From contig NZ_QBKS01000001.1 in assembly GCF_003054285.1 (NCBI RefSeq), forward strand, positions 558,001 to 622,000: 64,000 nt of DNA, read 5' to 3'. Positions within the stretch are counted from its first letter, which is position 1. The number at the start of each line of letters is the position of its first letter. The translations under genes were made by a program, and so were the position numbers. The notes under the pieces are model-generated. The model was not told where the DNA came from and searched no databases. It saw nothing but the letters and a program-made list of their open reading frames with translations. Below, in pieces: positions 28,970 to 39,501 of the stretch. The DNA is from Litoreibacter ponti (GTDB taxonomy: Bacteria > Pseudomonadota > Alphaproteobacteria > Rhodobacterales > Rhodobacteraceae).

Positions 28970-29947
28970 GTGCCCCTCGCGTTGGCAGACAGACAGATCG
29001 ACCCGCCCGTGCTGCTGGCTCCATTGGCTGGCATCACCGATCTGCCGTTCCGCAAGCTGGTGTCGAGCTTCGGAGCAGGGCTCGTGGTCTCGGAAATGGT
29101 CGCGAGCCAGGAGATGGTCCAAGCCAAGCCCGGCGTGCGCGAGAAGGCAGAGTTGGGCATGGAATTCGCCAACACCTCCGTTCAATTGGCCGGTCGCGAA
29201 GCGCGCTGGATGGTCGAAGCCGCACGGGTCGTGGCGGCGAATGGGGCGCAGGTGATCGATATCAACATGGGCTGCCCGGCCAAGAAGGTCACCAACGGCT
29301 ATTCGGGCTCGGCGCTGCTGAAGGATCTTGACCACGCACTGACCCTGATCGACGCCGTGGTCGCGGCGGTCGAAGTGCCGGTCACGCTCAAGACCCGGCT
29401 GGGCTGGGACGACGACTTGATGAACGCTCCTGATCTTGCCCGCAGGGCGGAAGCCGCAGGCATCAAGATGATCACGATCCACGGCAGAACCCGATGCCAG
29501 TTTTATAAGGGCCGTGCCGATTGGGCTGCGATCCGCGCCGTGAAAGAAGCCGTTTCGATCCCCGTCATCGCCAATGGCGATATCGTCGACGCACGGAGCG
29601 CACGGGCGGCCTTGTCCTCATCCGGCGCGGATGGGGTCATGATTGGGCGCGGCGCGCAAGGGCGGCCCTGGTGCCTCGCCGAAATCGCGCACGAACTTCA
29701 CGGCACGCCGGCCCCCGTGATCCCGGCAGGCCGGGGGTTGATCGACATGGTCTCGGCGCATTACGAGGACATGCTGGCGTTCTACGGCACAGAGCTTGGC
29801 AGCCGCGTCTCGCGCAAGCATCTGGGTTGGTACATGGACGCGGCCTCGACAGACACCGCGCTTCGCCGCGAGGTGCTGACAGCGCACGATTCTGCGCGGG
29901 TTCTGCGACTTCTTCCCGATGCGCTATGTGAGAAGGCCGCCGCATGA
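28970..29947 (+). CDS. dusB: tRNA-dihydrouridine synthase DusB (NifR3)
   Basis: An FMN enzyme that reduces uridine to dihydrouridine in tRNA. The 325-residue protein has [15 protein letters not shown] (near 15-30), [20 protein letters not shown] with the catalytic Cys (near 98-117), [11 protein letters not shown] and [18 protein letters not shown] use GTG 28970, which has AAGGA 8 bp upstream. It heads the operon with ntrB and overlaps it by four bases (ATGA), the classical nifR3-ntrBC layout of purple bacteria and relatives. Confidence 0.94.
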   Translation: MPLALADRQIDPPVLLAPLAGITDLPFRKLVSSFGAGLVVSEMVASQEMVQAKPGVREKAELGMEFANTSVQLAGREARWMVEAARVVAANGAQVIDINMGCPAKKVTNGYSGSALLKDLDHALTLIDAVVAAVEVPVTLKTRLGWDDDLMNAPDLARRAEAAGIKMITIHGRTRCQFYKGRADWAAIRAVKEAVSIPVIANGDIVDARSARAALSSSGADGVMIGRGAQGRPWCLAEIAHELHGTPAPVIPAGRGLIDMVSAHYEDMLAFYGTELGSRVSRKHLGWYMDAASTDTALRREVLTAHDSARVLRLLPDALCEKAAA

Positions 29948-31017
29948 GCCCGGGATTCTTCGATACCCTGTGGTCGTCCCTGCCGATCCCCGCGCTCATC
30001 ATAGACAGCGAAAACCGCGTGGCCGAGGTGAATGCGGCTTGCGAGACGTTCATGAACCTGTCGGCGAAATCCCTGCGCGGCGCGCCGGTCTGGGACAAGC
30101 TGCATGTCAACGCTCCATTGGACGAGGCCGTCACGCGCGTGCGGCGTGACCTGTCCGCGCTCTTCGTCAACACCGTCGACGTCGGGTCCGGCGAACGTGC
30201 GCCGGTCCAGTGTGATGTGCAGATCACCACGATGGTCGACCGGCCAGGCTACATTCTCATCTTGCTCGAGCCACGCGAGATTGCAGAAAAGATGGGTCGT
30301 GCGATGCAGTCCAAGACGGCGGCCAAGTCGGCGATCGGCATGGCAGAGATGCTGGCCCACGAAATCAAGAACCCTTTGGCCGGAATAACCGGGGCCGCGC
30401 AACTTTTGAGCATGAGCTTGAGCGGAGAAGACATTGAGCTTACAGACTTAATTGTGGAAGAGACACGTCGGGTTGTAAAGCTGCTGGAACAGGTAGAACA
30501 GTTTGGCAACTTGCGCCCCCCGCAGCGGCGCGCGGTCAACATCCACGATGTGCTGGACCGGGCCCAGAAATCCGCCGCTGTGGGCTTTGCAGCCCACATG
30601 AAAATTCGCGAGTTTTTTGACCCGTCCCTGCCGCCGACATTTGCGGACTCCGATCAACTGCTTCAGGTGTTCCTGAACCTTTTGCGCAATGCCGCGCAAG
30701 CCGCCGGAAAGTCCAGTGGTACGATCGAAATTCGGACGTATTACGAGCTGTCCCTGCGAGTAGAGCGCCCGGACGGATCGCGTGCTGCAGTGCCCCTGCA
30801 GATCGAGATTATCGACGACGGGCCTGGACTACCGCCGGAGTTGGATGGCGAGATTTTCGAGCCCTTCGTCTCCGGGCGCGAGAACGGCACCGGGCTTGGT
30901 CTGGCGCTGGTCTCCAAGATCATTGCCGAGCATGATGGCTGGATTTCCGTCTCCTCCGCTCCGGGCCGCACGGCGTTTCGGATTTCCCTTCCGGTCGCTC
31001 CGAAGGAGGCCGAATAG
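29944..31017 (+). CDS. ntrB: Nitrogen-regulation sensor kinase NtrB
   Basis: NtrB phosphorylates or dephosphorylates NtrC under control of PII protein, reporting nitrogen status. It is a soluble 357-residue kinase: PAS domain ([18 protein letters not shown], near 7-24), HisKA with phospho-His in [13 protein letters not shown] (near 137), and HATPase motifs [21 protein letters not shown] and [12 protein letters not shown]. The gene overlaps dusB by four bases. Its stop (TAG, 31015-31017) abuts the ATG of a small ORF, followed by ntrC. Confidence 0.95.
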   Translation: MSPGFFDTLWSSLPIPALIIDSENRVAEVNAACETFMNLSAKSLRGAPVWDKLHVNAPLDEAVTRVRRDLSALFVNTVDVGSGERAPVQCDVQITTMVDRPGYILILLEPREIAEKMGRAMQSKTAAKSAIGMAEMLAHEIKNPLAGITGAAQLLSMSLSGEDIELTDLIVEETRRVVKLLEQVEQFGNLRPPQRRAVNIHDVLDRAQKSAAVGFAAHMKIREFFDPSLPPTFADSDQLLQVFLNLLRNAAQAAGKSSGTIEIRTYYELSLRVERPDGSRAAVPLQIEIIDDGPGLPPELDGEIFEPFVSGRENGTGLGLALVSKIIAEHDGWISVSSAPGRTAFRISLPVAPKEAE

Positions 31018-31191
31018 ATGCCGTTGTTTGTTATCCGCAAAGCTGACCCGCCTTTTTCGCCGCTATCGCTCAAGAAGCAGCCGCCTTGGTTGTTCGGCGC
31101 TGTTGCCGACCGAGTGGTCGAGCTTTGCCGATTTGAACCGCACCACACCATACCTCGCCCCTCTCACTTTGCCATGCTCAAGGAGCTTTGA
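31018..31191 (+). CDS. Small ORF between ntrB and ntrC (57 aa)
   Basis: A 57-codon frame, MPLFVIRKADPPFSPLSLKK at the start and HFAMLKEL at the end, fills the gap between ntrB and ntrC exactly. Its ATG directly follows the ntrB stop (TAGATG) and AAGGAGG lies 8 bp upstream inside ntrB. Its own last codons carry the AAGGAG that serves ntrC, whose ATG follows three bases after the small-ORF stop. The product is basic, rich in Pro, Phe and Leu, with a single Cys and no membrane segment. I do not recognise it. It could be a real small protein, a translated spacer that couples ntrB to ntrC, or a remnant. Its packing favours translation. Confidence 0.5.
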   Translation: MPLFVIRKADPPFSPLSLKKQPPWLFGAVADRVVELCRFEPHHTIPRPSHFAMLKEL

Positions 31192-31194
31192 TCT

Positions 31195-32568
31195 ATGGAC
31201 GGAACCGTTCTGGTCGCCGATGACGACCGCACCATTCGCACCGTTTTGACGCAAGCCCTGACCCGGGCAGGGTGCAAGGTTCATGCGACATCGTCGCTGA
31301 CCACGCTGATGCGGTGGGTCGGGGAGGGCAAGGGTGACCTCGTGATCTCGGACGTGATGATGCCCGATGGAAATGGGCTGGAGATGCTGCCCGCGATCCA
31401 GGACAAGCGTCCCGCATTGCCGGTCATCATCATTTCCGCGCAGAACACGATCATGACGGCGATTCAAGCGACCGAGGCTGATGCCTATGACTATTTGCCC
31501 AAACCCTTCGACCTCCCGGATCTGATGAAACGGGCGGCGCGCGCTTTGGATACCAAACGCGTGGCGCCTTCGGTGCCGAAGCCCGCGGTCGAGGACGCAG
31601 GGGACGGCGACGATCTGCCCCTGATCGGGCGCACAGCAGCCATGCAGGCCCTTTACCGCTTGGTTGCCCGCGTGATGAACACGGACCTCGCCGTGATGAT
31701 CACAGGCGAAAGCGGCACTGGCAAAAGCCTGATCGCCCGGGCGATCCACGATTTTTCTGACCGACGTAATCTTCCTTTCGTGACTGCGACGCCGTCCGAT
31801 CTGGCGTCGATGGAAGGGCCCGCAACTATCCTGTCGCGCGCCCGCGGTGGTTCGATCCTTTTCGACGAGGTGTCCGACCTGTCTGAAGATGCGCAGGCGC
31901 GTGTCGTTCGAATGCTCGATAGCCTGACGGATGACGCGCCGCGCGTCATGGCCACCTCGCAGCAGGATCTGATGGCCAAGATGGAGGCGGGGATCTTTCG
32001 CCAGGACCTGTTTTACAGGCTGGGCGGTGTGACGGTGAATGTGCCCTCCTTACGCGAGCGGGTTGAAGATATCCCACTTCTTACGGACCATTTCTTGATA
32101 AAGGCTGAACGCGACGGTGCTCCTTCGCGCAGATTTTCGAAAGATGCGCTGGAAATGATCCGCGCGTATTCATGGCCCGGTAACGTTCGCCAGTTAGAGA
32201 ATACGGTGCGCAGGTTGATCGTCACCGCGGCCGAGACTGAGATAGGGCGCGGGGATGTTGAAGTCGTGCTGGGAAACCAGCCCGAGATCGAGCCACTGAT
32301 GGGGGGTGGCCCGGCGGAGAAACTGTCCGCATCGGTTGCGTCCCACTTGCGGCGCTATTTCGATCTGCACGGCGGAGTGTTGCCGCCACCGGGGCTTTAT
32401 CAGCGCATTTTGCGTGAGGTCGAACTTCCCCTGATCGAGATCGCACTCGAGGCGACAGGGGGAAATCAGGCCAAATGTGCCGATTTGCTTGGCATCAACC
32501 GCAATACCTTGAGAAAAAAGGTGACCGATCTCGATATTCGCGTGACACGCCGCCGTAAGTTGATGTAA
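31195..32568 (+). CDS. ntrC: Nitrogen regulator NtrC, sigma-54-independent type
   Basis: A 457-residue response regulator: receiver domain with phospho-acceptor D53 ([11 protein letters not shown]), AAA+ domain with Walker A GESGTGKS (171-178) and Walker [12 protein letters not shown] (near 222-232), and a Fis-type DNA-binding domain ([20 protein letters not shown]). The segment after the first AAA+ strand runs [16 protein letters not shown], so the GAFTGA loop needed to contact sigma-54 is deleted. Rhodobacter NtrC also lacks it and works with sigma-70 RNA polymerase, which I expect here. AAGGAG lies about 9 bp upstream of the ATG. Confidence 0.95.
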   Translation: MDGTVLVADDDRTIRTVLTQALTRAGCKVHATSSLTTLMRWVGEGKGDLVISDVMMPDGNGLEMLPAIQDKRPALPVIIISAQNTIMTAIQATEADAYDYLPKPFDLPDLMKRAARALDTKRVAPSVPKPAVEDAGDGDDLPLIGRTAAMQALYRLVARVMNTDLAVMITGESGTGKSLIARAIHDFSDRRNLPFVTATPSDLASMEGPATILSRARGGSILFDEVSDLSEDAQARVVRMLDSLTDDAPRVMATSQQDLMAKMEAGIFRQDLFYRLGGVTVNVPSLRERVEDIPLLTDHFLIKAERDGAPSRRFSKDALEMIRAYSWPGNVRQLENTVRRLIVTAAETEIGRGDVEVVLGNQPEIEPLMGGGPAEKLSASVASHLRRYFDLHGGVLPPPGLYQRILREVELPLIEIALEATGGNQAKCADLLGINRNTLRKKVTDLDIRVTRRRKLM

Positions 32569-32652
32569 AACCGCAACAGTCACCGTGACGATTGCGCCGC
32601 AGGGACGGCGTGACGATCACATCAACGATGCGTGGCAAGGCGGTAAAAGCAG

Positions 32653-34911
32653 ATGAAAACCCAAGATGGGGTGCGGCCACGGGCGGCATCCTGGGATAGG
32701 CTGAATCGAGTGCGCAAGCTGCGCCGGGTACGTAATATTGCGACGCTCGGTCTTGTGGCGATGGGGCCTATCCTTGCCGTGGTCACGTATCTGGGGCTTG
32801 GTCCAGCTGAGTTAGATCCAACCTCAAGCGGCATTCGGTTCATTCTTCTCGCGGATCTGGTCTATGTGCTGCTGGTCGCAGCGTTGATTGCACAAAAGGT
32901 CGGTAAGATCGTTGCATCACGGCGCGAGAAATCTGCGGGGTCCCAACTTCACCTTAGGCTGACGGGTGTCTTCGCGCTTGTCGCACTTATCCCGACAATC
33001 TTGGTGGCCGTCTTCGCAACGGTGACGCTGAATTTCGGTCTTGAAGGCTGGTTCTCAGACCGGGTCAGCAATGTGGTGGGTAACTCGCTGGCGGCAGCGC
33101 AGGCTTATGAGCAAGAGCAGCGCGATGATCTGTCCGACGACACGATCAGACTTGCAGGCTACCTTAATATCGCCCGTCAAACCACTAATTTCATTTCCGA
33201 TTCTGACATCCGTCAGGTGCTGACACAGGTGCAGGAACAGGTGCAGCGCGGCTTGAAGGAAGCCTTCGTGGTCGACGGGGCCGGTGAGCTTAAGGCGCGC
33301 GGCAACCGCTCTTACCGGTTTGATTTCGAGCCCGTTCCGCAAGCCGCCTTTGATCAGGCGCAAAACAATCAGCCTGTGATCATCGAAGACTGGTCGAACA
33401 ATGAATTCCGCGCGCTTATGCGTCTGAGCGCCTATCCGGACCGCTACATATATGTGAGCCGGACGGTCGATGGGAACATTCTCAGCCTGCTCGATCAGAC
33501 TCAGGAAACCGTGCGCCTGTATCAGCAACTGGAAAGCGATCGCGGTCGGCTGCTGCTCGATTTTGGGCTGATTTACCTAGGGTTTGCGGTCATCCTGATC
33601 CTCGCCGCGATCTGGCTTGGCCTGTGGTTCGCGGAGCGGCTGGCGCGCCCCGTTGGTCAATTGGCATCCGCAGCGCAGCGCGTTGGGGCCGGGGATCTGG
33701 ATGTGCAGGTTGTCGAGGCAAAAAGCGAAGATGAGATCGCTCTTTTAGGTCGTCTTTTCAATCAAATGACGCGCGAGCTTAAAGTTCAACGTGACACGCT
33801 CTTGAGCAACACCGAGCAGATCGAGCGGCGGCGCAGACTGTTTGACTCCGTGCTTTCATCCGTGACCGCGGGCGTGATCGGGCTCGACGCCGAGGAGCGC
33901 GTGACCTTCATGAACCGCTCGGCCCACCGATTGCTTGACCTCGGCGAAGACGCGGAAGTCACGCAAGGCCTCACCGACCTCGTACCGGAATTCGCACCGG
34001 TCCTGCGGCAATTGACGCAATCCGGCAATGAAACCGCCCAAGAGGCAATCAAGATCACCCGGCGCGGACAGCTTGAAAGCCTGTTGGTGCGCATCGCGAC
34101 GCGCAGGTCCGAAGAAGGTCATTTGGAAGGTTACGTGCTGGCCTTCGATGACGTTTCCGAACTGGTAAGCGCACAGAAGATGGCCGCCTGGGGCGATGTG
34201 GCGCGACGGATCGCGCATGAAATCAAGAACCCGCTTACGCCGATCCAACTCTCCGCCGAGCGGCTCAAACGCAAGTTTACCCCGCTTGCGGGCGACGAGC
34301 TGGAGGCGCTGGAGCAATATACCGACGTGATCATCCGACAGACCGGGGACCTGCGCAGGATCGTGGACGAGTTTTCCAAGTTTGCGCGCATGCCGGAGCC
34401 CGAGTTGCGCGAAATCGATCTGATGAAGCTCGTGAAAGATGCCGTGGTCTTGCAGCAATCTGGCCAACCCGGCGTCGAGATAAGTCTGGAAGCAGACGAG
34501 CCGCAAATCCTCGCGGAACTGGACCAGACCATGATTGGGCAGGCTCTGACGAACCTGATCAAAAACGCAGGCGAAGCCATCGAGAGCTATGTGGAGGACA
34601 AACCGCATCCCGGTCATCAGCCGCAAATCAAGCTTGAGGTCATGACCGGTCCCAAGGAAGTCACGATCACGATATCGGACAACGGCATTGGCCTGCCCGA
34701 AGACCGCGCACGGCTCTTTGAGCCCTATGTGACCACGCGGGCCAAGGGGACGGGTCTTGGCCTGCCGATCGTGAAGAAAATCATTGAAGAACATGGCGGT
34801 AGCTTGAATTTGCGAGATGCTGCCCCGTTCGACGACAGCGGCCATGTCGGCGCGCAGGCGGTGATCGTGCTGCCGCGGCTGACGGCTGCAAAACGCAAAA
34901 ACGTGGCCTGA
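32653..34911 (+). CDS. ntrY: Membrane sensor histidine kinase NtrY
   Basis: NtrY is the kinase of the second nitrogen/redox two-component system (NtrYX). It has 752 residues: membrane helices in the first 120 residues (ATLGLVAMGPILAVVTYLGL, FILLADLVYVLLVAALIA, FALVALIPTILVAVFATV) and one near 300 (LIYLGFAVILILAAIWLGLW), a large extracytoplasmic loop of about 160 residues, HAMP (RPVGQLASAAQRVGAGDLDV), PAS domain, HisKA with H in [20 protein letters not shown], and HATPase motifs NLIKNAGEAIE, DNGIGLPEDR, GTGLGLPIVKKI. It follows ntrC by 84 bp and precedes ntrX by 26 bp. Confidence 0.95.
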   Translation: MKTQDGVRPRAASWDRLNRVRKLRRVRNIATLGLVAMGPILAVVTYLGLGPAELDPTSSGIRFILLADLVYVLLVAALIAQKVGKIVASRREKSAGSQLHLRLTGVFALVALIPTILVAVFATVTLNFGLEGWFSDRVSNVVGNSLAAAQAYEQEQRDDLSDDTIRLAGYLNIARQTTNFISDSDIRQVLTQVQEQVQRGLKEAFVVDGAGELKARGNRSYRFDFEPVPQAAFDQAQNNQPVIIEDWSNNEFRALMRLSAYPDRYIYVSRTVDGNILSLLDQTQETVRLYQQLESDRGRLLLDFGLIYLGFAVILILAAIWLGLWFAERLARPVGQLASAAQRVGAGDLDVQVVEAKSEDEIALLGRLFNQMTRELKVQRDTLLSNTEQIERRRRLFDSVLSSVTAGVIGLDAEERVTFMNRSAHRLLDLGEDAEVTQGLTDLVPEFAPVLRQLTQSGNETAQEAIKITRRGQLESLLVRIATRRSEEGHLEGYVLAFDDVSELVSAQKMAAWGDVARRIAHEIKNPLTPIQLSAERLKRKFTPLAGDELEALEQYTDVIIRQTGDLRRIVDEFSKFARMPEPELREIDLMKLVKDAVVLQQSGQPGVEISLEADEPQILAELDQTMIGQALTNLIKNAGEAIESYVEDKPHPGHQPQIKLEVMTGPKEVTITISDNGIGLPEDRARLFEPYVTTRAKGTGLGLPIVKKIIEEHGGSLNLRDAAPFDDSGHVGAQAVIVLPRLTAAKRKNVA

Positions 34912-34937
34912 GGGCCGAACGCACAAGGAGCAGAAAT

Positions 34938-36359
34938 ATGGGCGATATTCTGATTGTGGACGACGAGCGGGACATCCGGGAGCTGATCTCGGACATCCTC
35001 AAGGACGAAGGCTTCACCACCCGGCTGGCCGGCACGTCGGAGCAATGCATGGCGGAGCTGAACGCCGAGCCCCCGGGGCTGATGATCCTCGATATATGGC
35101 TCAAGGACAGTGCGATGGACGGGATCGATATCCTTAAGCACGTCAAGCGCGACAACCCCGATATTCCGGTGGTGATCATCTCGGGCCACGGCAATATCGA
35201 GATCGCCGTCGCCGCCATCAAACAGGGCGCTTACGATTTCATCGAAAAGCCCTTCAACATCGACCAGCTGATGGTGGTCATCACCCGCGCGATGGAGACG
35301 TCGCGCCTGCGCCGGGAGAACAATCAGCTTAAACGCGGCGAGGTCGCAAGCGCCGAGATGGTCGGCGAAAGCTCGGCCTTCAAAGCGTTGCAAAGCCAGC
35401 TCGACAAGGTCACCGGCTCCAACGGTCGCGTGATGCTGACGGGCGGTGCAGGCGCGGGCAAGGATGTGGCCGCCCACTACATCCACGCCAACTCCAACCG
35501 CGCCCATGCGCCTTTCGTCACCGTCAACTGCGCCACGGTCGAGCCGGAGCGCATGGAAGAAGTGCTGTTTGGCCGCGAAAGCCGCGAGCGCGGGGTCGAA
35601 CCCGGTCTGCTGGAGCAGGCCCATGGCGGGATCATCTTCTTCGACGAGGTCGCGGATATGCCGCTTGGCACCCAATCGAAGATTCTGCGCGTTCTGGTCG
35701 AGCAGCAATTTCAACGGGTTGGCGGCAATGACAAGGTGCGGGTCGACCTGCGCGTCATCTCCAGCACGAACCGCGACCTTAGCGCGGAGATCGACGCAGG
35801 CCGGTTCCGTGAAGAGCTGTATCACCGCCTGAATGTGGTCCCGATCCACGTGCCAAGCCTTGAGGACCGGCGCGAGGACATTCCGGGGCTGGCCGGGCAC
35901 TTCATCGACAACTTCAACAAATCCCAGGGCCTTCCACTGCGCGCCCTCAGCGATGAATGCGTCACGCTGCTGCAAACCATGCAGTGGCCCGGCAATATCC
36001 GCCAGCTCAAGAACGTGATCGAGCGGGTGCTGATCCTCGGTCCCGACAAGGGCGAGATCGAGGCGCGCGAGCTTCCGCAATCGGGCGGCGAGGGCGAAAG
36101 CAGCTCTGGCGTGACCATCGGCGGCAACCTTGCCACCTTGCCGCTGCGCGAGGCGCGTGAGCTGTTCGAGCGGGAATACCTGATGACGCAGATCAACCGC
36201 TTCGGCGGCAATATCTCTCGCACCGCGGCATTCGTCGGCATGGAGCGCAGCGCGCTGCACCGGAAGTTGAAATCCTTGGGTGTGGTCACCTCCAACAAGG
36301 CGGGGGCACGGATAGCGCAGGTGCAGGACGAGGATATGGCCGCGACGGGATCGGACTGA
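34938..36359 (+). CDS. ntrX: Response regulator NtrX
   Basis: A 473-residue NtrC-family regulator, partner of NtrY. The receiver has DD (8-9), phospho-acceptor D52 (LMILDIWL) and Lys in FIEKPF. The AAA+ domain has a variant Walker A (GGAGAGKD, near 171) and Walker B GGIIFFDEVAD. The GAFTGA loop is absent: the sequence runs VLFGRESRERGVEPGLLEQA. The Fis-like helix-turn-helix is SRTAAFVGMERSALHRKLKSL. Loss of GAFTGA is usual in alphaproteobacterial NtrX and implies sigma-70 promoters. An AAGGAG ribosome binding site precedes the ATG. Confidence 0.95.
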   Translation: MGDILIVDDERDIRELISDILKDEGFTTRLAGTSEQCMAELNAEPPGLMILDIWLKDSAMDGIDILKHVKRDNPDIPVVIISGHGNIEIAVAAIKQGAYDFIEKPFNIDQLMVVITRAMETSRLRRENNQLKRGEVASAEMVGESSAFKALQSQLDKVTGSNGRVMLTGGAGAGKDVAAHYIHANSNRAHAPFVTVNCATVEPERMEEVLFGRESRERGVEPGLLEQAHGGIIFFDEVADMPLGTQSKILRVLVEQQFQRVGGNDKVRVDLRVISSTNRDLSAEIDAGRFREELYHRLNVVPIHVPSLEDRREDIPGLAGHFIDNFNKSQGLPLRALSDECVTLLQTMQWPGNIRQLKNVIERVLILGPDKGEIEARELPQSGGEGESSSGVTIGGNLATLPLREARELFEREYLMTQINRFGGNISRTAAFVGMERSALHRKLKSLGVVTSNKAGARIAQVQDEDMAATGSD

Positions 36360-36439
36360 AGGGCGCCAGCGCTTGCCAATTGACCGCGCCAGACCCATCT
36401 GCCATGCCTTAACACTCGTGTAACCCAGGACCGGACCAC

Positions 36440-37816
36440 ATGAAGGTAATCATCTGCGGGGCAGGGCAGGTTGGCTGGCAAATTGCGCGCCACCTCTCCA
36501 ATGAGAAAAACGACGTCACCGTCGTGGACAACAACCCCGAACTGGTGGCCCGCGCCACGGATACGCTGGATGTGCAGGGCATCACCGGGTTTGCCAGCTA
36601 CCCAGACGTGCTGGACCGGGCAGGGGCGCGGGACGCCGACATGATCATCGCGGCCACATTTTCCGACGAGGTGAACATGGTCACCTGTCAGGTGGCGCAT
36701 TCGGTGTTCTCGATCCCGCGCAAGATCGCGCGGCTGCGCTCACAAAGCTACCTGACCGCGATCTATTCCGACCTGTACCGTCGTGACCACATGCCGATTG
36801 ATGTCGTGATCAGCCCCGAAAAAGAAGTGGCGGAGGCCGCCTTGCAGCGCCTCGCCGACCCCGCTGCTTTTGACACGGAGAATTTCCTGTCGGGCCAGGC
36901 CCAGCTTCTGGGCATCCAGCTGGACGAAGACTGCCCGGTCCTGAACACGCCCCTACGCCAGCTCACGGACCTGTTCTCGACCCTGCGCGCCATCGTCGTA
37001 GGCGTGCGCCGCGAAGGCACGCTGTTTGCGCCAGAGCCCGGTGATCAGCTCTACGACAAGGACCAGATTTACCTCTGCACCCACCGCGAGGACGTGCCCC
37101 GCGCGATGGAGATTTTCGGCAAGACCCAGTCGAAGCAGGAACGCGTGGTAATCATCGGCGGCGGCAATGTCGGACTTGCCGTGGCCAAGGCGCTGGAGGC
37201 GCGCACGGAACGGGTGCGTGCCAAGATGATCGAGAAGAACCGCAAATGCGCGGAGCGCGCGGCCAACGCATTGGAGCGCACCATTGTGCTGCATGGCGAC
37301 GGCCTCAGCGCGGACCTGTTGGCGGAGGCCAACATCACGCGCGCCGACGCCGTTCTGTGCGTAACGGATGACGACAAAACGAACCTGCTCGCCGCCGTGC
37401 GCGCCAAGGCCGAAGGTTGTCCCATGGCCATTGCGCTGGTCAACGACCCGACACTGGTGCCCCTGATGGAGCCGCTCGACGTCGACGCCTATATCAACCC
37501 GCGCGCCACGACCGTCAGCTCGATCCTGCGCCACATCCGCCACGGGCGGGTGCGCCAGATCTACTCCATCGGCGATGCCGAGGCCGAGGTAATCGAGGCG
37601 CAGGTGCTTTCGACCTCGCCTATGGCCGGCCAGCGGCTCGGCGATGTGGGCTTTCCTGAAGGCGCGCTTGTGGGCGCGATCGAAAAGGGCGGCAAGGTCG
37701 TGCGCCCGACCGGATCCACCCGGATCGAAGAGGGCGACATCATCGTGATTTTTGCCATGGCGTCCGAGGTGCCCGAGGTCGAGCGGCTCTTGCAGGTCTC
37801 GGTGGACTTCTTCTAG
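36440..37816 (+). CDS. trkA: Trk system potassium uptake protein TrkA
   Basis: The cytosolic gating subunit of the Trk potassium importer, 458 residues. Two RCK (NAD-binding plus TrkA-C) repeats are seen: the first starts VIICGAGQVGWQIARHLS (residues 3-20, with the acidic end VVDNN), the second near residue 237, VVIIGGGNVGLAVAKALE. Each is followed by a TrkA-C domain. It is 80 bp after ntrX and 6 bp before trkH. Linkage of trkA to ntrYX is conserved in alphaproteobacteria. Confidence 0.96.
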   Translation: MKVIICGAGQVGWQIARHLSNEKNDVTVVDNNPELVARATDTLDVQGITGFASYPDVLDRAGARDADMIIAATFSDEVNMVTCQVAHSVFSIPRKIARLRSQSYLTAIYSDLYRRDHMPIDVVISPEKEVAEAALQRLADPAAFDTENFLSGQAQLLGIQLDEDCPVLNTPLRQLTDLFSTLRAIVVGVRREGTLFAPEPGDQLYDKDQIYLCTHREDVPRAMEIFGKTQSKQERVVIIGGGNVGLAVAKALEARTERVRAKMIEKNRKCAERAANALERTIVLHGDGLSADLLAEANITRADAVLCVTDDDKTNLLAAVRAKAEGCPMAIALVNDPTLVPLMEPLDVDAYINPRATTVSSILRHIRHGRVRQIYSIGDAEAEVIEAQVLSTSPMAGQRLGDVGFPEGALVGAIEKGGKVVRPTGSTRIEEGDIIVIFAMASEVPEVERLLQVSVDFF

Positions 37817-37822
37817 TCGGCG

Positions 37823-39364
37823 ATGCGGGCCCAGACGCTTCATAAGGATACGCCCTGGCCACTGCGGCTGCCGCTTTTTGTGCAGCTGATGGCAATCGGT
37901 GCGGCCGCCATGCTTGCACCCGCGATCCACGCCTATTCGCTGGATCTGCACCGCGTCGGGCAGCCGTTTGTCTATGGCGCTGTGCTGTTTGGGGTGTTGT
38001 CGGTGCTGATCGGGCTCGCGACGCTGCACCGCTCGGTGCGGCGTGTCGCCCGCAGTCAGTTGCTGACGCTGGTCGCGGCCTTCCTGCTGCTGCCGGTCAT
38101 GCTTGCCGTTCCGTTGCACGAGGCGCGCCCGAGCATGTCCTTCTTCAACGCCTATTTCGAGATGGTCTCCAGCCTGACGACGACGGGCGCATCGATTTTT
38201 GACACCCCGCGCATCATTCCCGACCCGCTGCATCTATGGCGGGGCATCGTGGCATGGATGGGCGGCTTCCTGATGATCCTCGCGGCAATTGCGATCCTGG
38301 CCCCGATGACCCTTGGCGGGTTCGAGGTGATGCGTCCCGGGGGGCGCGACGGGGCCGCGCGCCCAGGCTCTGGCGTGCACCTCACCCGCTCGGAGGATGC
38401 GAACGCCCGCATCGGGCGGTTCGCGCTGAAATTCATCCCGCTCTATGTCGGGGCGACCGCGGTTCTGTGGCTCATTCAGGTGGTGGCGGGCGCTCCGGGC
38501 TTTCCCGCGCTGATGGTGGCGCTGGCGACACTGTCGACGAGCGGCATTCTGGCATCGACAGAGCTGGGCCTGTCGCTGCCGCTGGAGATGGTGATCTTCG
38601 TGTTTCTGGCGCTCGCCGTGACCCGCCAGACCCTCGCGCTGCCCTTCAACAAGGACTATCTGCCTGCGTTGGGCGATGATCGCGAGATGCGCATGGCCAC
38701 GGTCTTTGTCATCGTCGTGCCGCTGTTCCTATGGCTGCGCCACTTCGTGGGTGCCTTCGAGGTGAACGAGGAGGAAAACATTCTCGCGGCCCTGCGCGCG
38801 CTTTGGGGTTCGGTGTTCACGGTCCTGTCCTTTCTGACGACGTCGGGATTTGTCAGCGCCGACTGGGAAACCGCGCGGGCGTGGTCGGGGCTTCCGACAC
38901 CGGGCCTCGTACTTGCCGGGCTCGCCATCATGGGCGGCGGGGTCGCGACAACGGCGGGCGGGGTGAAGCTGTTGCGGTTCTACGCGCTCTACAAGCATGG
39001 CATCCGCGAGATGGAGCGGCTCGTACACCCGAACTCGATCGGGGCCGGGGGGCGACTGGGCCGCGAAGTGCGCCGGGAGGGCGCATTTATCGCGTGGATC
39101 TTCTTCATGCTCTTCGCCATCACCGTCGCGGCAATCACGGTGCTTCTGGCCGCCACCGGCCTCGCCTTCGAAGAGGCGGTGATCTTTGCTATTTCGGCGC
39201 TTTCGACCACCGGGCCGCTCGCCTCGGTCGCCATTGAGGGCGGGACGACCTATGCCGACCTGACGAGCTCCGCCAAAGCCGTGCTGATCGCGGCCATGGT
39301 GCTGGGCCGAATGGAGACGCTGGCGATCATCGCCCTGTTCAACCCGGAGTTCTGGCGCGGCTAG
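37823..39364 (+). CDS. trkH: Trk system potassium uptake protein TrkH
   Basis: The 513-residue membrane channel subunit of Trk. The four pore-loop repeats are visible by their filter regions: SSLTTTGASIFDTP (near 114), ATLSTSGILAST (near 236), SFLTTSGFVSADW (near 335) and SALSTTGPLAS (near 458). The end RMETLAIIALFNPEFWR is the usual TrkH C-terminus. It is directly downstream of trkA, and the two work as a complex for K+ uptake. Confidence 0.95.
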   Translation: MRAQTLHKDTPWPLRLPLFVQLMAIGAAAMLAPAIHAYSLDLHRVGQPFVYGAVLFGVLSVLIGLATLHRSVRRVARSQLLTLVAAFLLLPVMLAVPLHEARPSMSFFNAYFEMVSSLTTTGASIFDTPRIIPDPLHLWRGIVAWMGGFLMILAAIAILAPMTLGGFEVMRPGGRDGAARPGSGVHLTRSEDANARIGRFALKFIPLYVGATAVLWLIQVVAGAPGFPALMVALATLSTSGILASTELGLSLPLEMVIFVFLALAVTRQTLALPFNKDYLPALGDDREMRMATVFVIVVPLFLWLRHFVGAFEVNEEENILAALRALWGSVFTVLSFLTTSGFVSADWETARAWSGLPTPGLVLAGLAIMGGGVATTAGGVKLLRFYALYKHGIREMERLVHPNSIGAGGRLGREVRREGAFIAWIFFMLFAITVAAITVLLAATGLAFEEAVIFAISALSTTGPLASVAIEGGTTYADLTSSAKAVLIAAMVLGRMETLAIIALFNPEFWRG

Positions 39365-39501
39365 GCGCACCTTCGCCGAGCGGGGAACATTTCGGGGTGG
39401 AAACTTCCCAAATCACTCGACATACTGCGCCCACGATCAAAGTTAACGCCTCTCCCAAAGGGGCACCCGCACCATAAGCGCAAGAAATAAGGCAATAAAA
39501 C

